DNA of 64,000 bases from Caldilineaceae bacterium (GCA_020634755.1 JACKBC010000021.1:1-64000); one strand, 5' to 3'; positions 1 through 8,914 are shown, counted from the first letter of the stretch. Program-made: numbers and translations. Notes: generated from the letters alone by a model not told the origin.

Positions 1-175
1 GCACCAGACAAACCGGTTGCGTATCTGGCTGCTGCACCCACAGGCTGCATGAGGCCAAATAGCTGTCTACATCGGCGGGGAAAAAGCGTTCGCCGCGCGT
101 AAATTGCAGCACGGGCTCGAACCGTCGCAGTAAGTCTTGTGAGGTTGCAGTGTCGAAAGGAGTGGAAAGGTTCAT
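1..175 (-). CDS. Hypothetical protein, 5' end only
   Basis: The reverse strand opens with an ATG at 175 and stays open to the left edge, giving 58 residues that begin MNLSTPFDTA and include RRFEPVLQFTRGERFFP. The rest lies outside the window. The stretch has no signal peptide and is rich in aromatic and arginine residues. I recall similar N-termini in large uncharacterised Chloroflexota proteins, but assign no function. A dispersed repeat (about 235-323) lies just upstream. The reading frame is convincing by composition; the start is the first ATG and lacks an obvious Shine-Dalgarno. Confidence 0.6.
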   Translation of the reverse strand, partial: MNLSTPFDTATSQDLLRRFEPVLQFTRGERFFPADVDSYLASCSLWVQQPDTQPVCLV

Positions 176-234
176 AGCGACAATTGGGGGTTCATTGGGA
201 GATTGGTTCATTGGGCCGACTTTCAATTACAAAT

Positions 235-323
235 TTATGTTACGCAAGCCTAGAGGAAAGTTGGCTCGTCGCCGTTCCTGTTTCTCTCTAGCAGACTGGC
301 TGTCGCTGCGTAACGTGAGTTAC
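235..323. repeat. MITE-like dispersed repeat, copy 1
   Basis: This stretch of about 90 bases is, on the opposite strand, close to 90% identical by eye to bases 32869-32966. Both copies have ends that are inverted versions of each other (TTACGCAAG / GCGTAACGTGAGTTAC here). Both carry the same interior (GACAGCCAGT.TGCTAGAGAGAAACAGGAAC). Size, terminal inverted repeats and lack of coding capacity fit a non-autonomous transposable element. No transposase is present. Confidence 0.7.
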
Positions 324-339
324 AAAATCAACCATTCGC

Positions 340-843
340 CTAATGAACCAATCCGTCTTTCTGAAAAACAAGCTGTACGCCAGACGAATTTAAATAGAGC
401 ACCAAAAAAATGCTGTATGCCATGAGAATATGAATGGGCCACATGACGACGACCGGCCGATTAATGAAGATGGCCAGCGAGATAAAGAGAATCACGCCTT
501 GGCAGAGCATAGTAAGCACCCAGCCGCCGCGCCACAGAAAGATAAAGCCAATGGCTGACGCCACGGTGAGCAGCACCAACGGTGTAAAGAGAATGCTAAT
601 GATCAGCGAATCTTGCACCAGCTTGGGCAGCATGGTAAATGTGTAGCCAACCAGCTCTTCTAAGGGCGGCATGTCTCGTGAGGGATCGATAATGGAGAAG
701 TAGTAGCCCACGAGATAGATAATGCCCAACGCCTGGAGCAGCAAGAGGACGCTGGTAAAACGCACGGGCCAGCGCCGCAGCGTTTCCACTGGGGCGGCGG
801 GGGGGGATACGGCTGTTTTGGCGACAAAATGTTCCTGTTCCAT
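340..843 (-). CDS. Small integral membrane protein, unknown function
   Basis: The product has 167 residues. A short polar N-terminus (MEQEHFVAKTAVSPPAA) is followed by four predicted membrane segments, near residues 30-50, 75-100, 105-130 and 135-155. The ATG at 843 was chosen because it follows the stop of the DUF72 gene after a single base, so the two are probably translationally coupled. A longer reading of the same frame would overlap the DUF72 gene and encode a non-membrane, arginine-rich stretch. No catalytic motif is visible and no family is recognised. A role in the cytoplasmic membrane is inferred from hydrophobicity only. Confidence 0.75.
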   Translation of the reverse strand: MEQEHFVAKTAVSPPAAPVETLRRWPVRFTSVLLLLQALGIIYLVGYYFSIIDPSRDMPPLEELVGYTFTMLPKLVQDSLIISILFTPLVLLTVASAIGFIFLWRGGWVLTMLCQGVILFISLAIFINRPVVVMWPIHILMAYSIFLVLYLNSSGVQLVFQKDGLVH

Positions 844-844
844 G

Positions 845-1738
845 TTAACTTTCCGTTCCGAAGAGCGTAAGTTGCGAGGGGTTCTCATCGGCATTGTGCG
901 GCGGCCAATCCTCTGGCGGCCAGGCTGGTCGAGGTACAGATTCGGCCAATAGCGCCCACAGCCGCCGCACGCTTTCCGGCGAGTGGCCTTCGTAAGGATT
1001 GTGCATATAGCCATAAACGTTGAGGCCGTGGTCGTGATATCCTGCAATGCGCGCCGCCCAGCGCACCAAATCAGCGTGGCGCGGATTCACCAATTCGCGG
1101 TCGCCTTTGGGGCCGTTGCGGTCGTCCCCGATCCAGCGAATAAAGGTGAAATCTGGCGCCGCGTCTTGCTGACGCGCTTCTTCCCAAGTATCAAAAAGAT
1201 CGGGCGTTCCCTCCCGGTCAACCAAAACCAGCGCCAGCCCGCGTTCGGCCAAAAATGTTGCAAAGGTCGGCGTCATTAGATCGGCAGCGCGCACTTCTAC
1301 GGCCATGCGCACGCCATCCAAGCGCGGCGCCAACCAGTCTAGATAGGAAGCCAGCGTGCGCCCAAATTGCTGGCGCGTAAAATCGGGCGGAAATTGTAGA
1401 AAGGCGGGCGCGGCGGCCTCTCCCAACGAACGAATCGCATCGAGCAGGGCCAGCGTTTCCGATTCGCAATCGTGCAGCCGTTTTTCATGGGTAATCTGGC
1501 GGGGTGCTTTAAGCGCAAATGTAAAGCCCGGTGGCGTGTTCTCTACCCAATTGATGAGCGTGGCCGGTTTGGGCAGGGCATAGAAGCTGGTGTTCACTTC
1601 TACGGTGTCAAATGCGCTGGCGTAAAACGCCAGATAATCGGCGCGCGCCATCTTCTCGGGATAAAAGACGCCGCGCCAGTCGTCAAAATTCCATGAGGAG
1701 ACGCCAATGGCAATCAGTGGATGGGGCATTGTTAACAT
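845..1738 (-). CDS. DUF72 family protein (YecE-like)
   Basis: The 297-residue protein begins with the family signature IGVSSWNFDDWRGVFYP, followed by AFDTVEVNTSFYALP, FALKAPRQITHEKRL and later ..FTFIRWIGDDR, the conserved blocks of DUF72. The family has a TIM-barrel fold and is widespread in bacteria and archaea. Its biochemical role is not established, although nucleic-acid or repair links have been suggested. The length is normal. Two in-frame ATGs lie three codons apart (MLTMPH) and either could be used. The gene is followed after one base by the small membrane protein gene, suggesting one transcript. Confidence 0.9.
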   Translation of the reverse strand: MLTMPHPLIAIGVSSWNFDDWRGVFYPEKMARADYLAFYASAFDTVEVNTSFYALPKPATLINWVENTPPGFTFALKAPRQITHEKRLHDCESETLALLDAIRSLGEAAAPAFLQFPPDFTRQQFGRTLASYLDWLAPRLDGVRMAVEVRAADLMTPTFATFLAERGLALVLVDREGTPDLFDTWEEARQQDAAPDFTFIRWIGDDRNGPKGDRELVNPRHADLVRWAARIAGYHDHGLNVYGYMHNPYEGHSPESVRRLWALLAESVPRPAWPPEDWPPHNADENPSQLTLFGTES

Positions 1739-2313
1739 ATTCGTATAACATCAAATGCCTGTCTGTAAATTCTCTGCACCAAACTGAACTGTCCGAGACG
1801 GCACAGGATTCGCAACCGAATTTACGGATAGGTTCTTCGCTTGTCGATAGGAGTTGGGCAACGCACAGCGCCAACATCAAAATTTAAACTATCATCATGG
1901 CGCAATAAACATAACCTAATGGTCATCATGCCATGAAAGTATAACATCTACATAAATCCTCACAAACATCGCCGCATATCAGTCAGAAATACGTCAACAA
2001 TGTAACTGCACTGGCTTCATAAAACGCTGTAGAGGCGAAGTTTACGGTTTGTGTACTTTTTTCATCCGCCGATAAAACTTCCCGTAATTTTGTGCATTTT
2101 GCACATTGAAATCTTTTTTCCCCACCGGTACACTATGCACAGTGGTCTGCGTGAGCTAAAGGTGGGCCGCAATTGCAAGCATTTCGCCCAATCGTTCTTG
2201 TTAAAGTTCGTTCGTGCTCAAGTATTGTATCGAAGTATTTTAGTTGCCGTAGTGTGTTGAACGATACAAAACGAAGAGTTGTATCCAAAAACCAAGAAAA
2301 GAGAGGATTTCGC
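1739..2313. other. Non-coding upstream region of amt
   Basis: This is an AT-rich region of about 575 bases between divergently oriented genes. It must hold the promoters for the DUF72 pair (minus) and the ammonium transporter (plus). I see no convincing -35/-10 pair, no tRNA and no protein-like frame. The plus frame continuous with amt from about 2173 lacks family similarity before 2314. Confidence 0.5.
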
Positions 2314-3633
2314 ATGTTGGTGAAACTTCGGCGAGCTTTCTTGCTCGCGCTCGTGTTTAGCTTAATTGCTATTCCAGTTTTTGCTCAGGATGGTGAGATA
2401 TCTAATAGTGAATTGGCGTATGCCATTGATAATGTCGTCCTTTTTATTGCGGCCGTTTTGGTCATTTTTATGCAGGCTGGTTTTGCGTTGGTGGAAGCCG
2501 GATTTAATTCGGCCAAGAATTCGGTGAACATTCTGTTCAAGAATCTGCTCGACTTTGGCGCCGGCGTGCTGGTCTACTGGCTGGTCGGCTACAGCATTAT
2601 GTACGGTTCGAGCGTTTTAGGCGGCTTTATGGGCTGGGGTGGTTTTGGCATTAGCGCCACGCCGCCGGAAGCCATTGCGGGCAATCTGAATCCGCAGGTG
2701 GATTTCTTGTTCCAGGTGGCTTTTGCCGCCACTGCCGCCACCATTGTGTCGGGTGCTGTGGCTGGGCGCATGAAGTTTGAAGGGTATCTGATTTACAGCG
2801 TCGTGATTACGGCTTTCATTTACCCGGTTAGCGGTTTTTGGAAGTGGGGCGGCGGCTGGTTGGACGCCATGGGCTTCTACGATTTTGCCGGTTCATTGGT
2901 TGTGCATTCGGTGGGTGGTTTTGCCGGTCTGGCTGGCGCCATTCTGTTGGGACCCCGCATTGGGCGCTTTGCCAAGGATAGTGATGCTTCCACTTTTGCC
3001 CCATCCAATTATGTGGTGGCCACGCTGGGCGTCTTTATTCTGTGGGTGGGTTGGTACGGCTTTAACCCCGGCAGCCAGTTGGCCTTTGCCGGCGCCGCCA
3101 ATACGGATGTGACCATGTTGATCGCGGTGAATACAACGCTGGCCGCTGGCGCCGGTGTGGTCATAGCGATGATCATATCCTGGCTCATGAAGGGGCATCC
3201 TGACTTGGGCATTACGCTAAACGGTGGTCTGGCTGGTCTGGTGGGTATTACGGCCAATTGTGACTCGGTGACCAATGGTTCGGCCATTATTATCGGCGCC
3301 ATTGCGGGTGTACTGGTTGTGGCCGGTATGGAACTGCTGGAACGCTTGAAGATTGACGATCCGGTGGGCGCTTGGCCGGTGCATGGTTTGTGCGGTATTT
3401 GGGGCGGTATTGCCACCGGCATCTTTGGCGGCCACCCGCTGGGAGCGCAGATCATCGGTTCGCTGGTTATTCCGCTGTGGGCCTTTGTATGTGCATTCAT
3501 TCTGTTCTCCATTTTGAAGGCCGTGAACCTGCTGCGTGTTTCACCGGAAGATGAGCACATCGGGCTGGATCGCTCTGAGCACGGGGCGGGTGCTTATGCG
3601 GGGCTTGCCAGTATGAGCTCGGGTGATGATTAA
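2314..3633 (+). CDS. amt: Ammonium transporter (Amt/MEP/Rh family)
   Basis: The 439-residue channel protein conducts ammonium/ammonia across the cytoplasmic membrane. An N-terminal signal-like segment (LLALVFSLIAIPVFAQ) precedes about eleven membrane spans, as in many Amt proteins. Family motifs include FMQAGFALVEAG, DFAGSLVVHSVGG (Asp190 and the first pore His198) and PVHGLCGIWGG with the second pore histidine. The C-terminal tail EDEHIGLDRSEHG is the conserved cytosolic latch. The ATG at 2314 follows GAGAGGA. A frame extension upstream has no support. No PII (glnB) gene lies next to it. A strong terminator follows within 45 bases, so it is probably monocistronic. Confidence 0.97.
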   Translation: MLVKLRRAFLLALVFSLIAIPVFAQDGEISNSELAYAIDNVVLFIAAVLVIFMQAGFALVEAGFNSAKNSVNILFKNLLDFGAGVLVYWLVGYSIMYGSSVLGGFMGWGGFGISATPPEAIAGNLNPQVDFLFQVAFAATAATIVSGAVAGRMKFEGYLIYSVVITAFIYPVSGFWKWGGGWLDAMGFYDFAGSLVVHSVGGFAGLAGAILLGPRIGRFAKDSDASTFAPSNYVVATLGVFILWVGWYGFNPGSQLAFAGAANTDVTMLIAVNTTLAAGAGVVIAMIISWLMKGHPDLGITLNGGLAGLVGITANCDSVTNGSAIIIGAIAGVLVVAGMELLERLKIDDPVGAWPVHGLCGIWGGIATGIFGGHPLGAQIIGSLVIPLWAFVCAFILFSILKAVNLLRVSPEDEHIGLDRSEHGAGAYAGLASMSSGDD

Positions 3634-3673
3634 GCTCGGGTGATGATTAAGGTAGTAAGCGTTAAGAAATAAG

Positions 3674-3706
3674 AAGGCGTGGTGACTCAAGTCGCCACGC
3701 CTTTTT
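3674..3706 (+). terminator. Rho-independent terminator of amt
   Basis: GGCGTGGTGAC pairs with GTCGCCACGCC around a TCAA loop (one T-G wobble), followed directly by TTTTT. It lies about 40 bases after the amt stop. Confidence 0.93.
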
Positions 3707-3726
3707 GTTGTTTTTTCCTGCGTTCA

Positions 3727-3755
3727 TTTACAATGGATGTTCTCTTTTGTATAAT
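3727..3755 (+). promoter_or_regulatory. Sigma-70-type promoter of the kinase gene
   Basis: TTTACA (3727-3732) and TATAAT (3750-3755) are separated by exactly 17 bases. The pair sits just after the amt terminator and about 28 bases before the kinase start, implying a very short leader. Confidence 0.8.
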
Positions 3756-3782
3756 AAACAATACTCAAGGGGGATGCAGGAA

Positions 3783-4694
3783 ATGGCGTACAGTTCGTAT
3801 GCAACCGATACTGTTAGACAGCCAGAGAAGCCGCTTTCCAGCCTGGGACCATACCAGATCAGTGGTGTGTTGGGGCAGGGCGGCGTTTCTATTGTTTATC
3901 GCGCCCGCCGTCTGCATCAACCGGAAGTAGCGCTCAAGGTGCTCAATATGGCGCTTTCGGGCCAGCCAGATATGCGTAAGCGCTTTTTGGATGAGCATCG
4001 ATTGTTGCAGCAGCTTCGTCACCGCGGCATTGTGCAGGTGTACGACGCCGGCGAATTGGACAGCCGTTTTTACATTGCGCTTCAGTTGCTCACGGGCGAT
4101 ACGCTGGAAGCGCTGGTGACGCGTAACAAAACGCTGGGTGAAATTACGGCGGTGGACATTGCCAAACAGACGGGCGAAACGTTGGCGTATATCCATTCGC
4201 AAGGGCTGGTTCATCGCGATATTAAAACATCCAACATTATGATCACGCACGATCGGCGCGTCATACTTTTTGATTTTGGCACGGTTTTGCGCTTGAGTTC
4301 GCTGCCGCAAGAACCGATTGCCGGCGTTTTTGGCACCCCTCCTTTTTTATCGCCCGAACAAGCCCTGGCCAGCCAGGATATTGATGGCCGGTCGGATATT
4401 TATAGCTTGGGTGTTGTGCTCTATCGCATGGTGGCCGGGCGCAAGCCTTTTTACGGTAGCCGCTCGGAACTGCTGCACGCACACGTTCACGAAGAACCAC
4501 CGCCGCCTTCCAACTTCGCGCGCGTATCGCCCCTCTTAGAGCAAATTATCCTCAAAGCGCTGGCCAAAAATCCAGATGACCGTTTTCAACGCGCCATCGA
4601 CATGGTCGGCGCGCTGGAAGAAGTCGAACCGCTGCCCGAGCCCCCTGCCTTCTCGACCCGCCTGCGCCGCTGGCTCTCTTTGCCCTCGGCTTAG
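3783..4694 (+). CDS. Soluble Ser/Thr protein kinase (PknB-like domain)
   Basis: The 303-residue product is almost only a eukaryotic-type kinase domain. It has a glycine-rich loop GQGGVSIVYRA (31-41), ATP lysine in VALKVL (Lys52), catalytic loop HRDIKTSN (Asp146), DFG at 164-166, and a PPFLSPEQA activation-segment end. It should phosphorylate Ser/Thr on unknown partners. No membrane segment, PASTA or sensor domain follows, so it is probably cytosolic. The start at 3783 is spaced nine bases from AAGGGGG. An in-frame ATG at 3774 is too close to that site. The clear promoter inside the amt-kinase gap separates it from amt transcription. Confidence 0.93.
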   Translation: MAYSSYATDTVRQPEKPLSSLGPYQISGVLGQGGVSIVYRARRLHQPEVALKVLNMALSGQPDMRKRFLDEHRLLQQLRHRGIVQVYDAGELDSRFYIALQLLTGDTLEALVTRNKTLGEITAVDIAKQTGETLAYIHSQGLVHRDIKTSNIMITHDRRVILFDFGTVLRLSSLPQEPIAGVFGTPPFLSPEQALASQDIDGRSDIYSLGVVLYRMVAGRKPFYGSRSELLHAHVHEEPPPPSNFARVSPLLEQIILKALAKNPDDRFQRAIDMVGALEEVEPLPEPPAFSTRLRRWLSLPSA

Positions 4695-4783
4695 GCATGG
4701 TTAGCGCCACATTCCTATCCTCTTGTCGGGTCTTGCCAAGCTCAGCATGCTTTCATTTGGCTCTTTGGGATCTCACAAGTGAC

Positions 4784-4972
4784 GTCCCGGCACTTAGTCA
4801 TCGTCAAGAAATAAGTTGGCGGCCAAACCTGTCAGGTCTCGCAGACCTGACAAGTTTAAATCGGCAAGTTATTTCTGAACAGTGAATTAATCCTGGCTGT
4901 CGAGTCATTGCGTGGAACGTGCCGGGGACATGTATCGTCAACCTCTTGAGATCCAGTTGAACCTGTAATTTG
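4784..4972. repeat. Composite dispersed repeat region
   Basis: Three signals share this gene-free stretch. GTCCCGGCACTT (4784) and GTGCCGGGGAC (about 4920) resemble the inverted arms at 15287-15340. The tail, ATCCAGTTGAACCTGTAA, matches ATCCTGTTGAACCCGTAA at 15355-15372. Between the arms, about 4794-4890 is related to 23358-23453 and contains a perfect hairpin, GTCAGGTCT-CGC-AGACCTGAC. This looks like one repeat inserted into another. The nearby short frames have no protein character. Confidence 0.6.
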
Positions 4973-4995
4973 CGGTTATAAAAGTATAAAGAACC

Positions 4996-7035
4996 CTATC
5001 TGATTACCAGCGGTAAGTAGACCGGCAGCGTATATTCTACGACCAGCACCGGCGCGTTGGCGGCGGAACCATCGTAGGAAGTGGCGGCGCGCTTGCCAAC
5101 GCCCGTGAACACAAATACCATGGGGTTGCCGCTGCGCCAGTTGGTTTGCCCGATGAGCTCTTGCACAATGGGCGCTAGATTGGGCGTTGCATGGGCTTCT
5201 TGCACGGCGCTCCACATGGGCACGTCGTTCCACGCCACCGATGTATCGGTGCGGATGCGGCTGGAAATATCGTAGGGTGCGTCGCTAAAAGAGCGGGCAT
5301 TGAAGCTCGCCTCGCCATAAATGCTCAGCGATGTGGAGCGGTCACCGGCAGAATCGGTCTGAAAGGCAATGTATGCGTTGACGATGTGGGCAGCTGGCGG
5401 CAGCGCTACATTTTGGAAGCGCACCCCCACCACCTGCGGGCGATCCCGATTTTCGCTTAGCTCCAGATCGCCGCTGCGCACGCTCACGCTGCCTTGCGAG
5501 GCGTCCTCTTCGGCATCATCTTCAGACTGCGCAACCTGGACCTGCATAATGCGAACCACCTGTTTGGCATCTGGGGTTGGCAGCTCGGGCGTCTGCGTTG
5601 CCGTTGGCTCCACGGTGGGCAAAGCTGTGGCCTCAACTGTGGGCTCAAGCGTGGGTTCAACAGATGGTGCAGCTGTGGGCGTTTCAATTGGGGCTGGGTT
5701 TGGCTCGTCAGTGGGCGCAACCGTGGCCTCATTTGTCGGCACAGCGGTTGGCACAGCGGTTGGCTCATTGGTGGGCACATTGGTTGGCACAGCGGTTGGC
5801 TCATTCGTCGGCGCGGCCGTCGGTTCCACTGTGGGCACAGCCGTCGGCGCATTTGTAGCAATTGCTGTGGGCTCAGCTGGGGGCGGCGCAGTTTGCGTGG
5901 CCGTGGGTAAGGGCGGCTCGGTGGGTAACGGTGTGGCCGTGGGCACAGTGGTCGGCGCGCTGGTGGGCGTAAATGTTGGCGAGGGTTGCGGAGTGGCGGC
6001 GCCGCGATTGTTTAAGGTCAGCGTGGCCTTGCGCACCGAAAAAGAATCGTCGCCCGAAAAGACGAGATAGAGCGTTTGGCCGTCACTGCTGGCCCATTTG
6101 GGCGGAAAACTGCCGGTTTCGCCCGGCCCCACATCCCAATTATCGGTATGATAGACCGTCGTCCAAGGCCCCCAAGGCTCGGGCGCATCATAGACGCCAA
6201 AGCCGCCGGCAAAGCGCGTATCTTCCGAGCCGCTGTTGGATTGTTGCCACCACAAGTAGCGCTTGAGCCCCGGAATGTAGCTGATGCCAGAGCGTCTGGC
6301 CAGCCCCGGATTGTTGAAGACGCTGCCGCGCTTTCCTACGTCGCTGCTCCATGCGGGCGTGTTGCTGCCGTCCACACTGACTAGGAATTCGTAGGCGCCC
6401 TGATTGCGCATCTGCTCTTTGGGCACGCGCATGAGAATAAAGCGGTCGGCGGCAGTGTAGGCGCTGGGATTGTCGTGAGTAACGGTATAAACGTAGTTAT
6501 CGCGGGCGCCGGCATAATTTTGGCCGTAGTTGATAAAGGTGCAATAGCCGAATTCATCAAATTTCCAATCGGCAAAGGTCCACGTCTGCGCGTGGTCGGT
6601 GGACCAGGCAAGCTGGCATTTATGGCCGTTGTTGTCCGCGTTGCGCATCCACATGTAGAGCACACCATCCACCATGAGCATGCCGCTGGCCTTTTTGCCG
6701 GCGGATCCCTGCCCCGTCTGCTCTTGGGACGAGCGAATATTGGCGGCGCTTATATTGGTGGGCGGGCCATCGACGCGGGCAAAGCCCAAGCTTAGCTTTT
6801 GGGGCACATTGGGCTTGAAGCCATTGCCATCGCCATAGGCTGTGTAGAGCGAGTCATCATCTCCCCAGGTAATGGGAAAGTTGTCGCTGCCGCTGGCCAT
6901 GCGCTGGATTGAGGATTTGGGCGCCCATTCCAAATTCGTAATGACCGGGCTGGGCGGGTAGGGTGCTGAACTGCTAGACGGACTGACAAAACCAATGAAA
7001 AATGGCAGTAGAAAAGAGAGTAGATAAAGATGCAT
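4996..7035 (-). CDS. Secreted multidomain protein: propeller-like domain, PT-rich linker, C-terminal beta domain
   Basis: The product has 679 residues. A signal peptide (LYLLSFLLPFFIGFVSPSSS) is followed by a domain of about 320 residues with repeated W/G/D-rich strands (FPITWGDDDSLYTAYGDG, QLAWSTDHAQTWTFADW, FPPKWASSDGQTLYLVFSGDD). This resembles DUF4185/sialidase-like beta-propellers. A linker of about 120 residues made of (P-T-x-x-P-T) repeats follows. The C-terminal domain of about 185 residues (VVGVRFQNVALPPAAHIVNAYI) is of a kind common in secreted bacterial proteins. The protein ends VYLPLVIR, a tail I associate with exported Chloroflexota proteins. It probably acts outside the cell on glycans, but no substrate can be inferred. 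The N-terminal domain is duplicated in the next gene upstream (7387-8433). Confidence 0.85.
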   Translation of the reverse strand: MHLYLLSFLLPFFIGFVSPSSSSAPYPPSPVITNLEWAPKSSIQRMASGSDNFPITWGDDDSLYTAYGDGNGFKPNVPQKLSLGFARVDGPPTNISAANIRSSQEQTGQGSAGKKASGMLMVDGVLYMWMRNADNNGHKCQLAWSTDHAQTWTFADWKFDEFGYCTFINYGQNYAGARDNYVYTVTHDNPSAYTAADRFILMRVPKEQMRNQGAYEFLVSVDGSNTPAWSSDVGKRGSVFNNPGLARRSGISYIPGLKRYLWWQQSNSGSEDTRFAGGFGVYDAPEPWGPWTTVYHTDNWDVGPGETGSFPPKWASSDGQTLYLVFSGDDSFSVRKATLTLNNRGAATPQPSPTFTPTSAPTTVPTATPLPTEPPLPTATQTAPPPAEPTAIATNAPTAVPTVEPTAAPTNEPTAVPTNVPTNEPTAVPTAVPTNEATVAPTDEPNPAPIETPTAAPSVEPTLEPTVEATALPTVEPTATQTPELPTPDAKQVVRIMQVQVAQSEDDAEEDASQGSVSVRSGDLELSENRDRPQVVGVRFQNVALPPAAHIVNAYIAFQTDSAGDRSTSLSIYGEASFNARSFSDAPYDISSRIRTDTSVAWNDVPMWSAVQEAHATPNLAPIVQELIGQTNWRSGNPMVFVFTGVGKRAATSYDGSAANAPVLVVEYTLPVYLPLVIR

Positions 7036-7280
7036 GGCGTGTTTCCTTGATAGTGAACGTAAAATAAGTGGTGTCTTACTTAACCATGACTGTAAAGAGT
7101 TGGCTTGACTCTCTTAAGACTGCCGAAATTTTGAGAGCGTACGGTTACGTTTTTGTTCTAATACGAAGGGGAACGGGCGGGATATGGAATTTATACGCAT
7201 ACCGTATGCAGAGAATGTGTCGCTGGAGAGAGGCGGAGAAATGCAAGCTGATTTATGAATTTATGGCGTGGTGAGCGCGT
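7036..7280. other. Gene-free spacer between the two propeller paralogues
   Basis: This stretch lies between the upstream paralogue's terminator and the start of the 4996-7035 gene. The short plus-strand frame here shows no recognisable protein character. It probably contains only the promoter for the downstream paralogue. Confidence 0.4.
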
Positions 7281-7322
7281 AAAACAGAATCCCGGAATGG
7301 CCAATGCATTCCGGGATTCTGT
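7281..7322 (-). terminator. Terminator of the 7387-8433 gene
   Basis: ACAGAATCCCGGAAT and ATTCCGGGATTCTGT form a perfect 15-base-pair stem. On the minus strand it is followed by TTTT, about 65 bases after the stop of the gene it serves. Confidence 0.88.
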
Positions 7323-7386
7323 TGACTGTATGATGGGGCTAGCAATTCGCCGTGGCGGCTATGTAGCGTGGGAAAATGCCTGGAGC

Positions 7387-8433
7387 TTATTCAACCGGTC
7401 CTTCGTCTGCCAACGTTAATGTGGCCTTACGAACTGAGAAGGCATCATCTCCTGAAAAGACCAGATAGAGCGTTTTGCCATCTTCACTGGCCCATTTAGG
7501 CGGGAAGCTACCGGTTTCACCCGGCCCCACATCCCACTTCTGCGTAAAGTAAACGGTGGTCCACGGTCCCCACGGTTCGGGGGCATCGTAGATGCCAAAG
7601 CCGCCTTCGTAGCGCGTGTCTTCCCCGCCGTAGTTTAATTGCTGCCACCACAAATAGCGGTTAAGGCCAGGAATGTAGCTAATGCCGGAGCGACGCGCCA
7701 GATCAAGATGGGTAAATACGGCGCCACGATCGGCCACATTGGCGCTCCAGCTTGGATTGTTGTTGGCATCTACACTGACGAAAAATTCATACGCATTTTT
7801 ATCCTGTATTTGGTTTTTGGGCACGCGCATGAGAATAAAGTGGTTTGCCACATTGTAGGCGCTGGGGTCATCGTGGGTAACGGTGTAGACGTATTCGTCG
7901 CGCGCGCCGGCATAGTTTTGGCCATAATTAATGAACGTACAATAGCCAAATTCATCAAATTTCCAGTCGCTAAAGGTCCAGGTTTCGGCATGATCTGTCG
8001 ACCAGGCGAGCTGACATTTTTTGCCATTGTTGTCCGCATTGCGTAACCACATGTAGAGTACGCTGTCCACCATGAGCATGCCGCTGGCCTTTTTGCCGTC
8101 TGAACCGTGACCAGTCTGTTCGCCATTGGAGCGAATATTTACGGCACTGAAATTAGTGGGGGGACCATCAACGCGGGCAAAGCCTAAGCTCAGCCGTTCG
8201 GAAATTTTGGGCTCAAAGCCATTGCCATCGCCATAGGCCGTATAGAGCGAACCATCATCGGCCCAGGTAATTGGAAAATTGTCGCTGCCATCGGCCATGC
8301 GCTGAATGGACGACTTGGGCGCCCACTCAATATCTACAATAACCGGGCTTGGTGGATAGGGTGCTTCACCAGCAAGCGGGTTGGCGGCAATGATGAGAAT
8401 CGGTAGAAGAACACGAAAAGCTTGAAGCAACAC
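7387..8433 (-). CDS. Secreted propeller-like protein, single-domain paralogue
   Basis: The 348-residue protein is roughly 75-80% identical by eye to the N-terminal domain of the downstream gene (4996-7035). Shared blocks include EWAPKSSIQRM, FDEFGYCTFINYGQNYAGARD, SGISYIPGL and GPGETGSFPPKWAS. It lacks that protein's PT linker and C-terminal domain and ends soon after VRKATLTLA. A signal peptide (LLQAFRVLLPILIIAANPLAG) indicates export. The two genes are a tandem duplication that differs in domain architecture. Here a perfect terminator follows the gene, so the copies are probably transcribed separately. Function is unknown; an extracellular glycan-related role is only an inference from the fold type. 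Confidence 0.85.
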   Translation of the reverse strand: MLLQAFRVLLPILIIAANPLAGEAPYPPSPVIVDIEWAPKSSIQRMADGSDNFPITWADDGSLYTAYGDGNGFEPKISERLSLGFARVDGPPTNFSAVNIRSNGEQTGHGSDGKKASGMLMVDSVLYMWLRNADNNGKKCQLAWSTDHAETWTFSDWKFDEFGYCTFINYGQNYAGARDEYVYTVTHDDPSAYNVANHFILMRVPKNQIQDKNAYEFFVSVDANNNPSWSANVADRGAVFTHLDLARRSGISYIPGLNRYLWWQQLNYGGEDTRYEGGFGIYDAPEPWGPWTTVYFTQKWDVGPGETGSFPPKWASEDGKTLYLVFSGDDAFSVRKATLTLADEGPVE

Positions 8434-8596
8434 GATAAAAATCCCTTTATATGTGATGGAGTATTTAATGGAAGATGAACCAGTTACAAATTTACAAAAC
8501 AGATCGGGACATACGCAGGCCTAGTAAAAATTTTAGGAAAGGCGAACCGGTCACTCTTTGCAAATCACAGCGCTGCGTAAGTCATGCAAATTTATA

Positions 8597-8684
8597 ATCA
8601 GTAGATCGCAACGGCCGGCAATAGGGCTGGATTCAACAATCGAGACCGACACCTCTCTCGCCAACACCGTTGCGGTGTACTGAT
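8597..8684. repeat. MITE-like element, TIR family ATCAGTA..GCAAC, copy A
   Basis: This 88-base element has inverted ends: ATCAGTAGATCGCAAC at the left and GTTGCGGTGTACTGAT at the right (14 of 16 positions complementary). Related elements lie at 23008-23070, 26370-26454, 39482-39546 and 58126-58214. Half-copies occur near 34351 and 63781. It lies in an otherwise gene-free 450-base region, and a small minus-strand frame covering it is rejected as coding. Confidence 0.7.
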
Positions 8685-8883
8685 ATTGGGTCCTTCCAAT
8701 GGTCGTTGTTAAGAATTTTGGCGTTCGCCTTTCATTGCGTTGTGAGCCATACCACTTAACCACATGTGCAATACGCACACTTGACCACCACTAGACCACC
8801 GCGGGTTAGACAATATATGGGTGGTTTGTTGTTATTCTACGAATGGCATACGAACGTTATACGGCATCTTCCCGTTTCTCTCC

Positions 8884-8914
8884 TTGACAACTGAACCCCC
8901 AACCGTGCTACAAT
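8884..8914 (+). promoter_or_regulatory. Promoter upstream of the first PhyH gene
   Basis: A perfect TTGACA (8884-8889) is followed after 19 bases by TACAAT (8909-8914), which is preceded by TG in extended -10 position (TGCTACAAT). It lies about 100 bases before the start at 9014. Confidence 0.65.

Noticed and set aside
2173..2313. N-terminal extension of the ammonium transporter
   Set aside because: The ATG at 2314 has a ribosome binding site and is followed at once by a signal-like segment; the extension is unlike any Amt N-terminus.
3705..3782. Longer start of the Ser/Thr kinase
   Set aside because: It would begin inside the amt terminator and upstream of the -10 box, so it could not be transcribed from the visible promoter.
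4697..4885. Plus-strand 62-codon frame after the kinase
   Set aside because: It runs through two dispersed repeats and a hairpin and shows no protein character.
5369..6070. Long plus-strand frames rich in VGTAVGSFVG-like repeats
   Set aside because: They are the reverse-strand shadow of the repetitive PT-rich linker of the secreted protein.
8551..8778. Minus-strand 75-codon frame
   Set aside because: It is largely made of the MITE-like element at 8597-8684 and has no protein-like composition or start signal.
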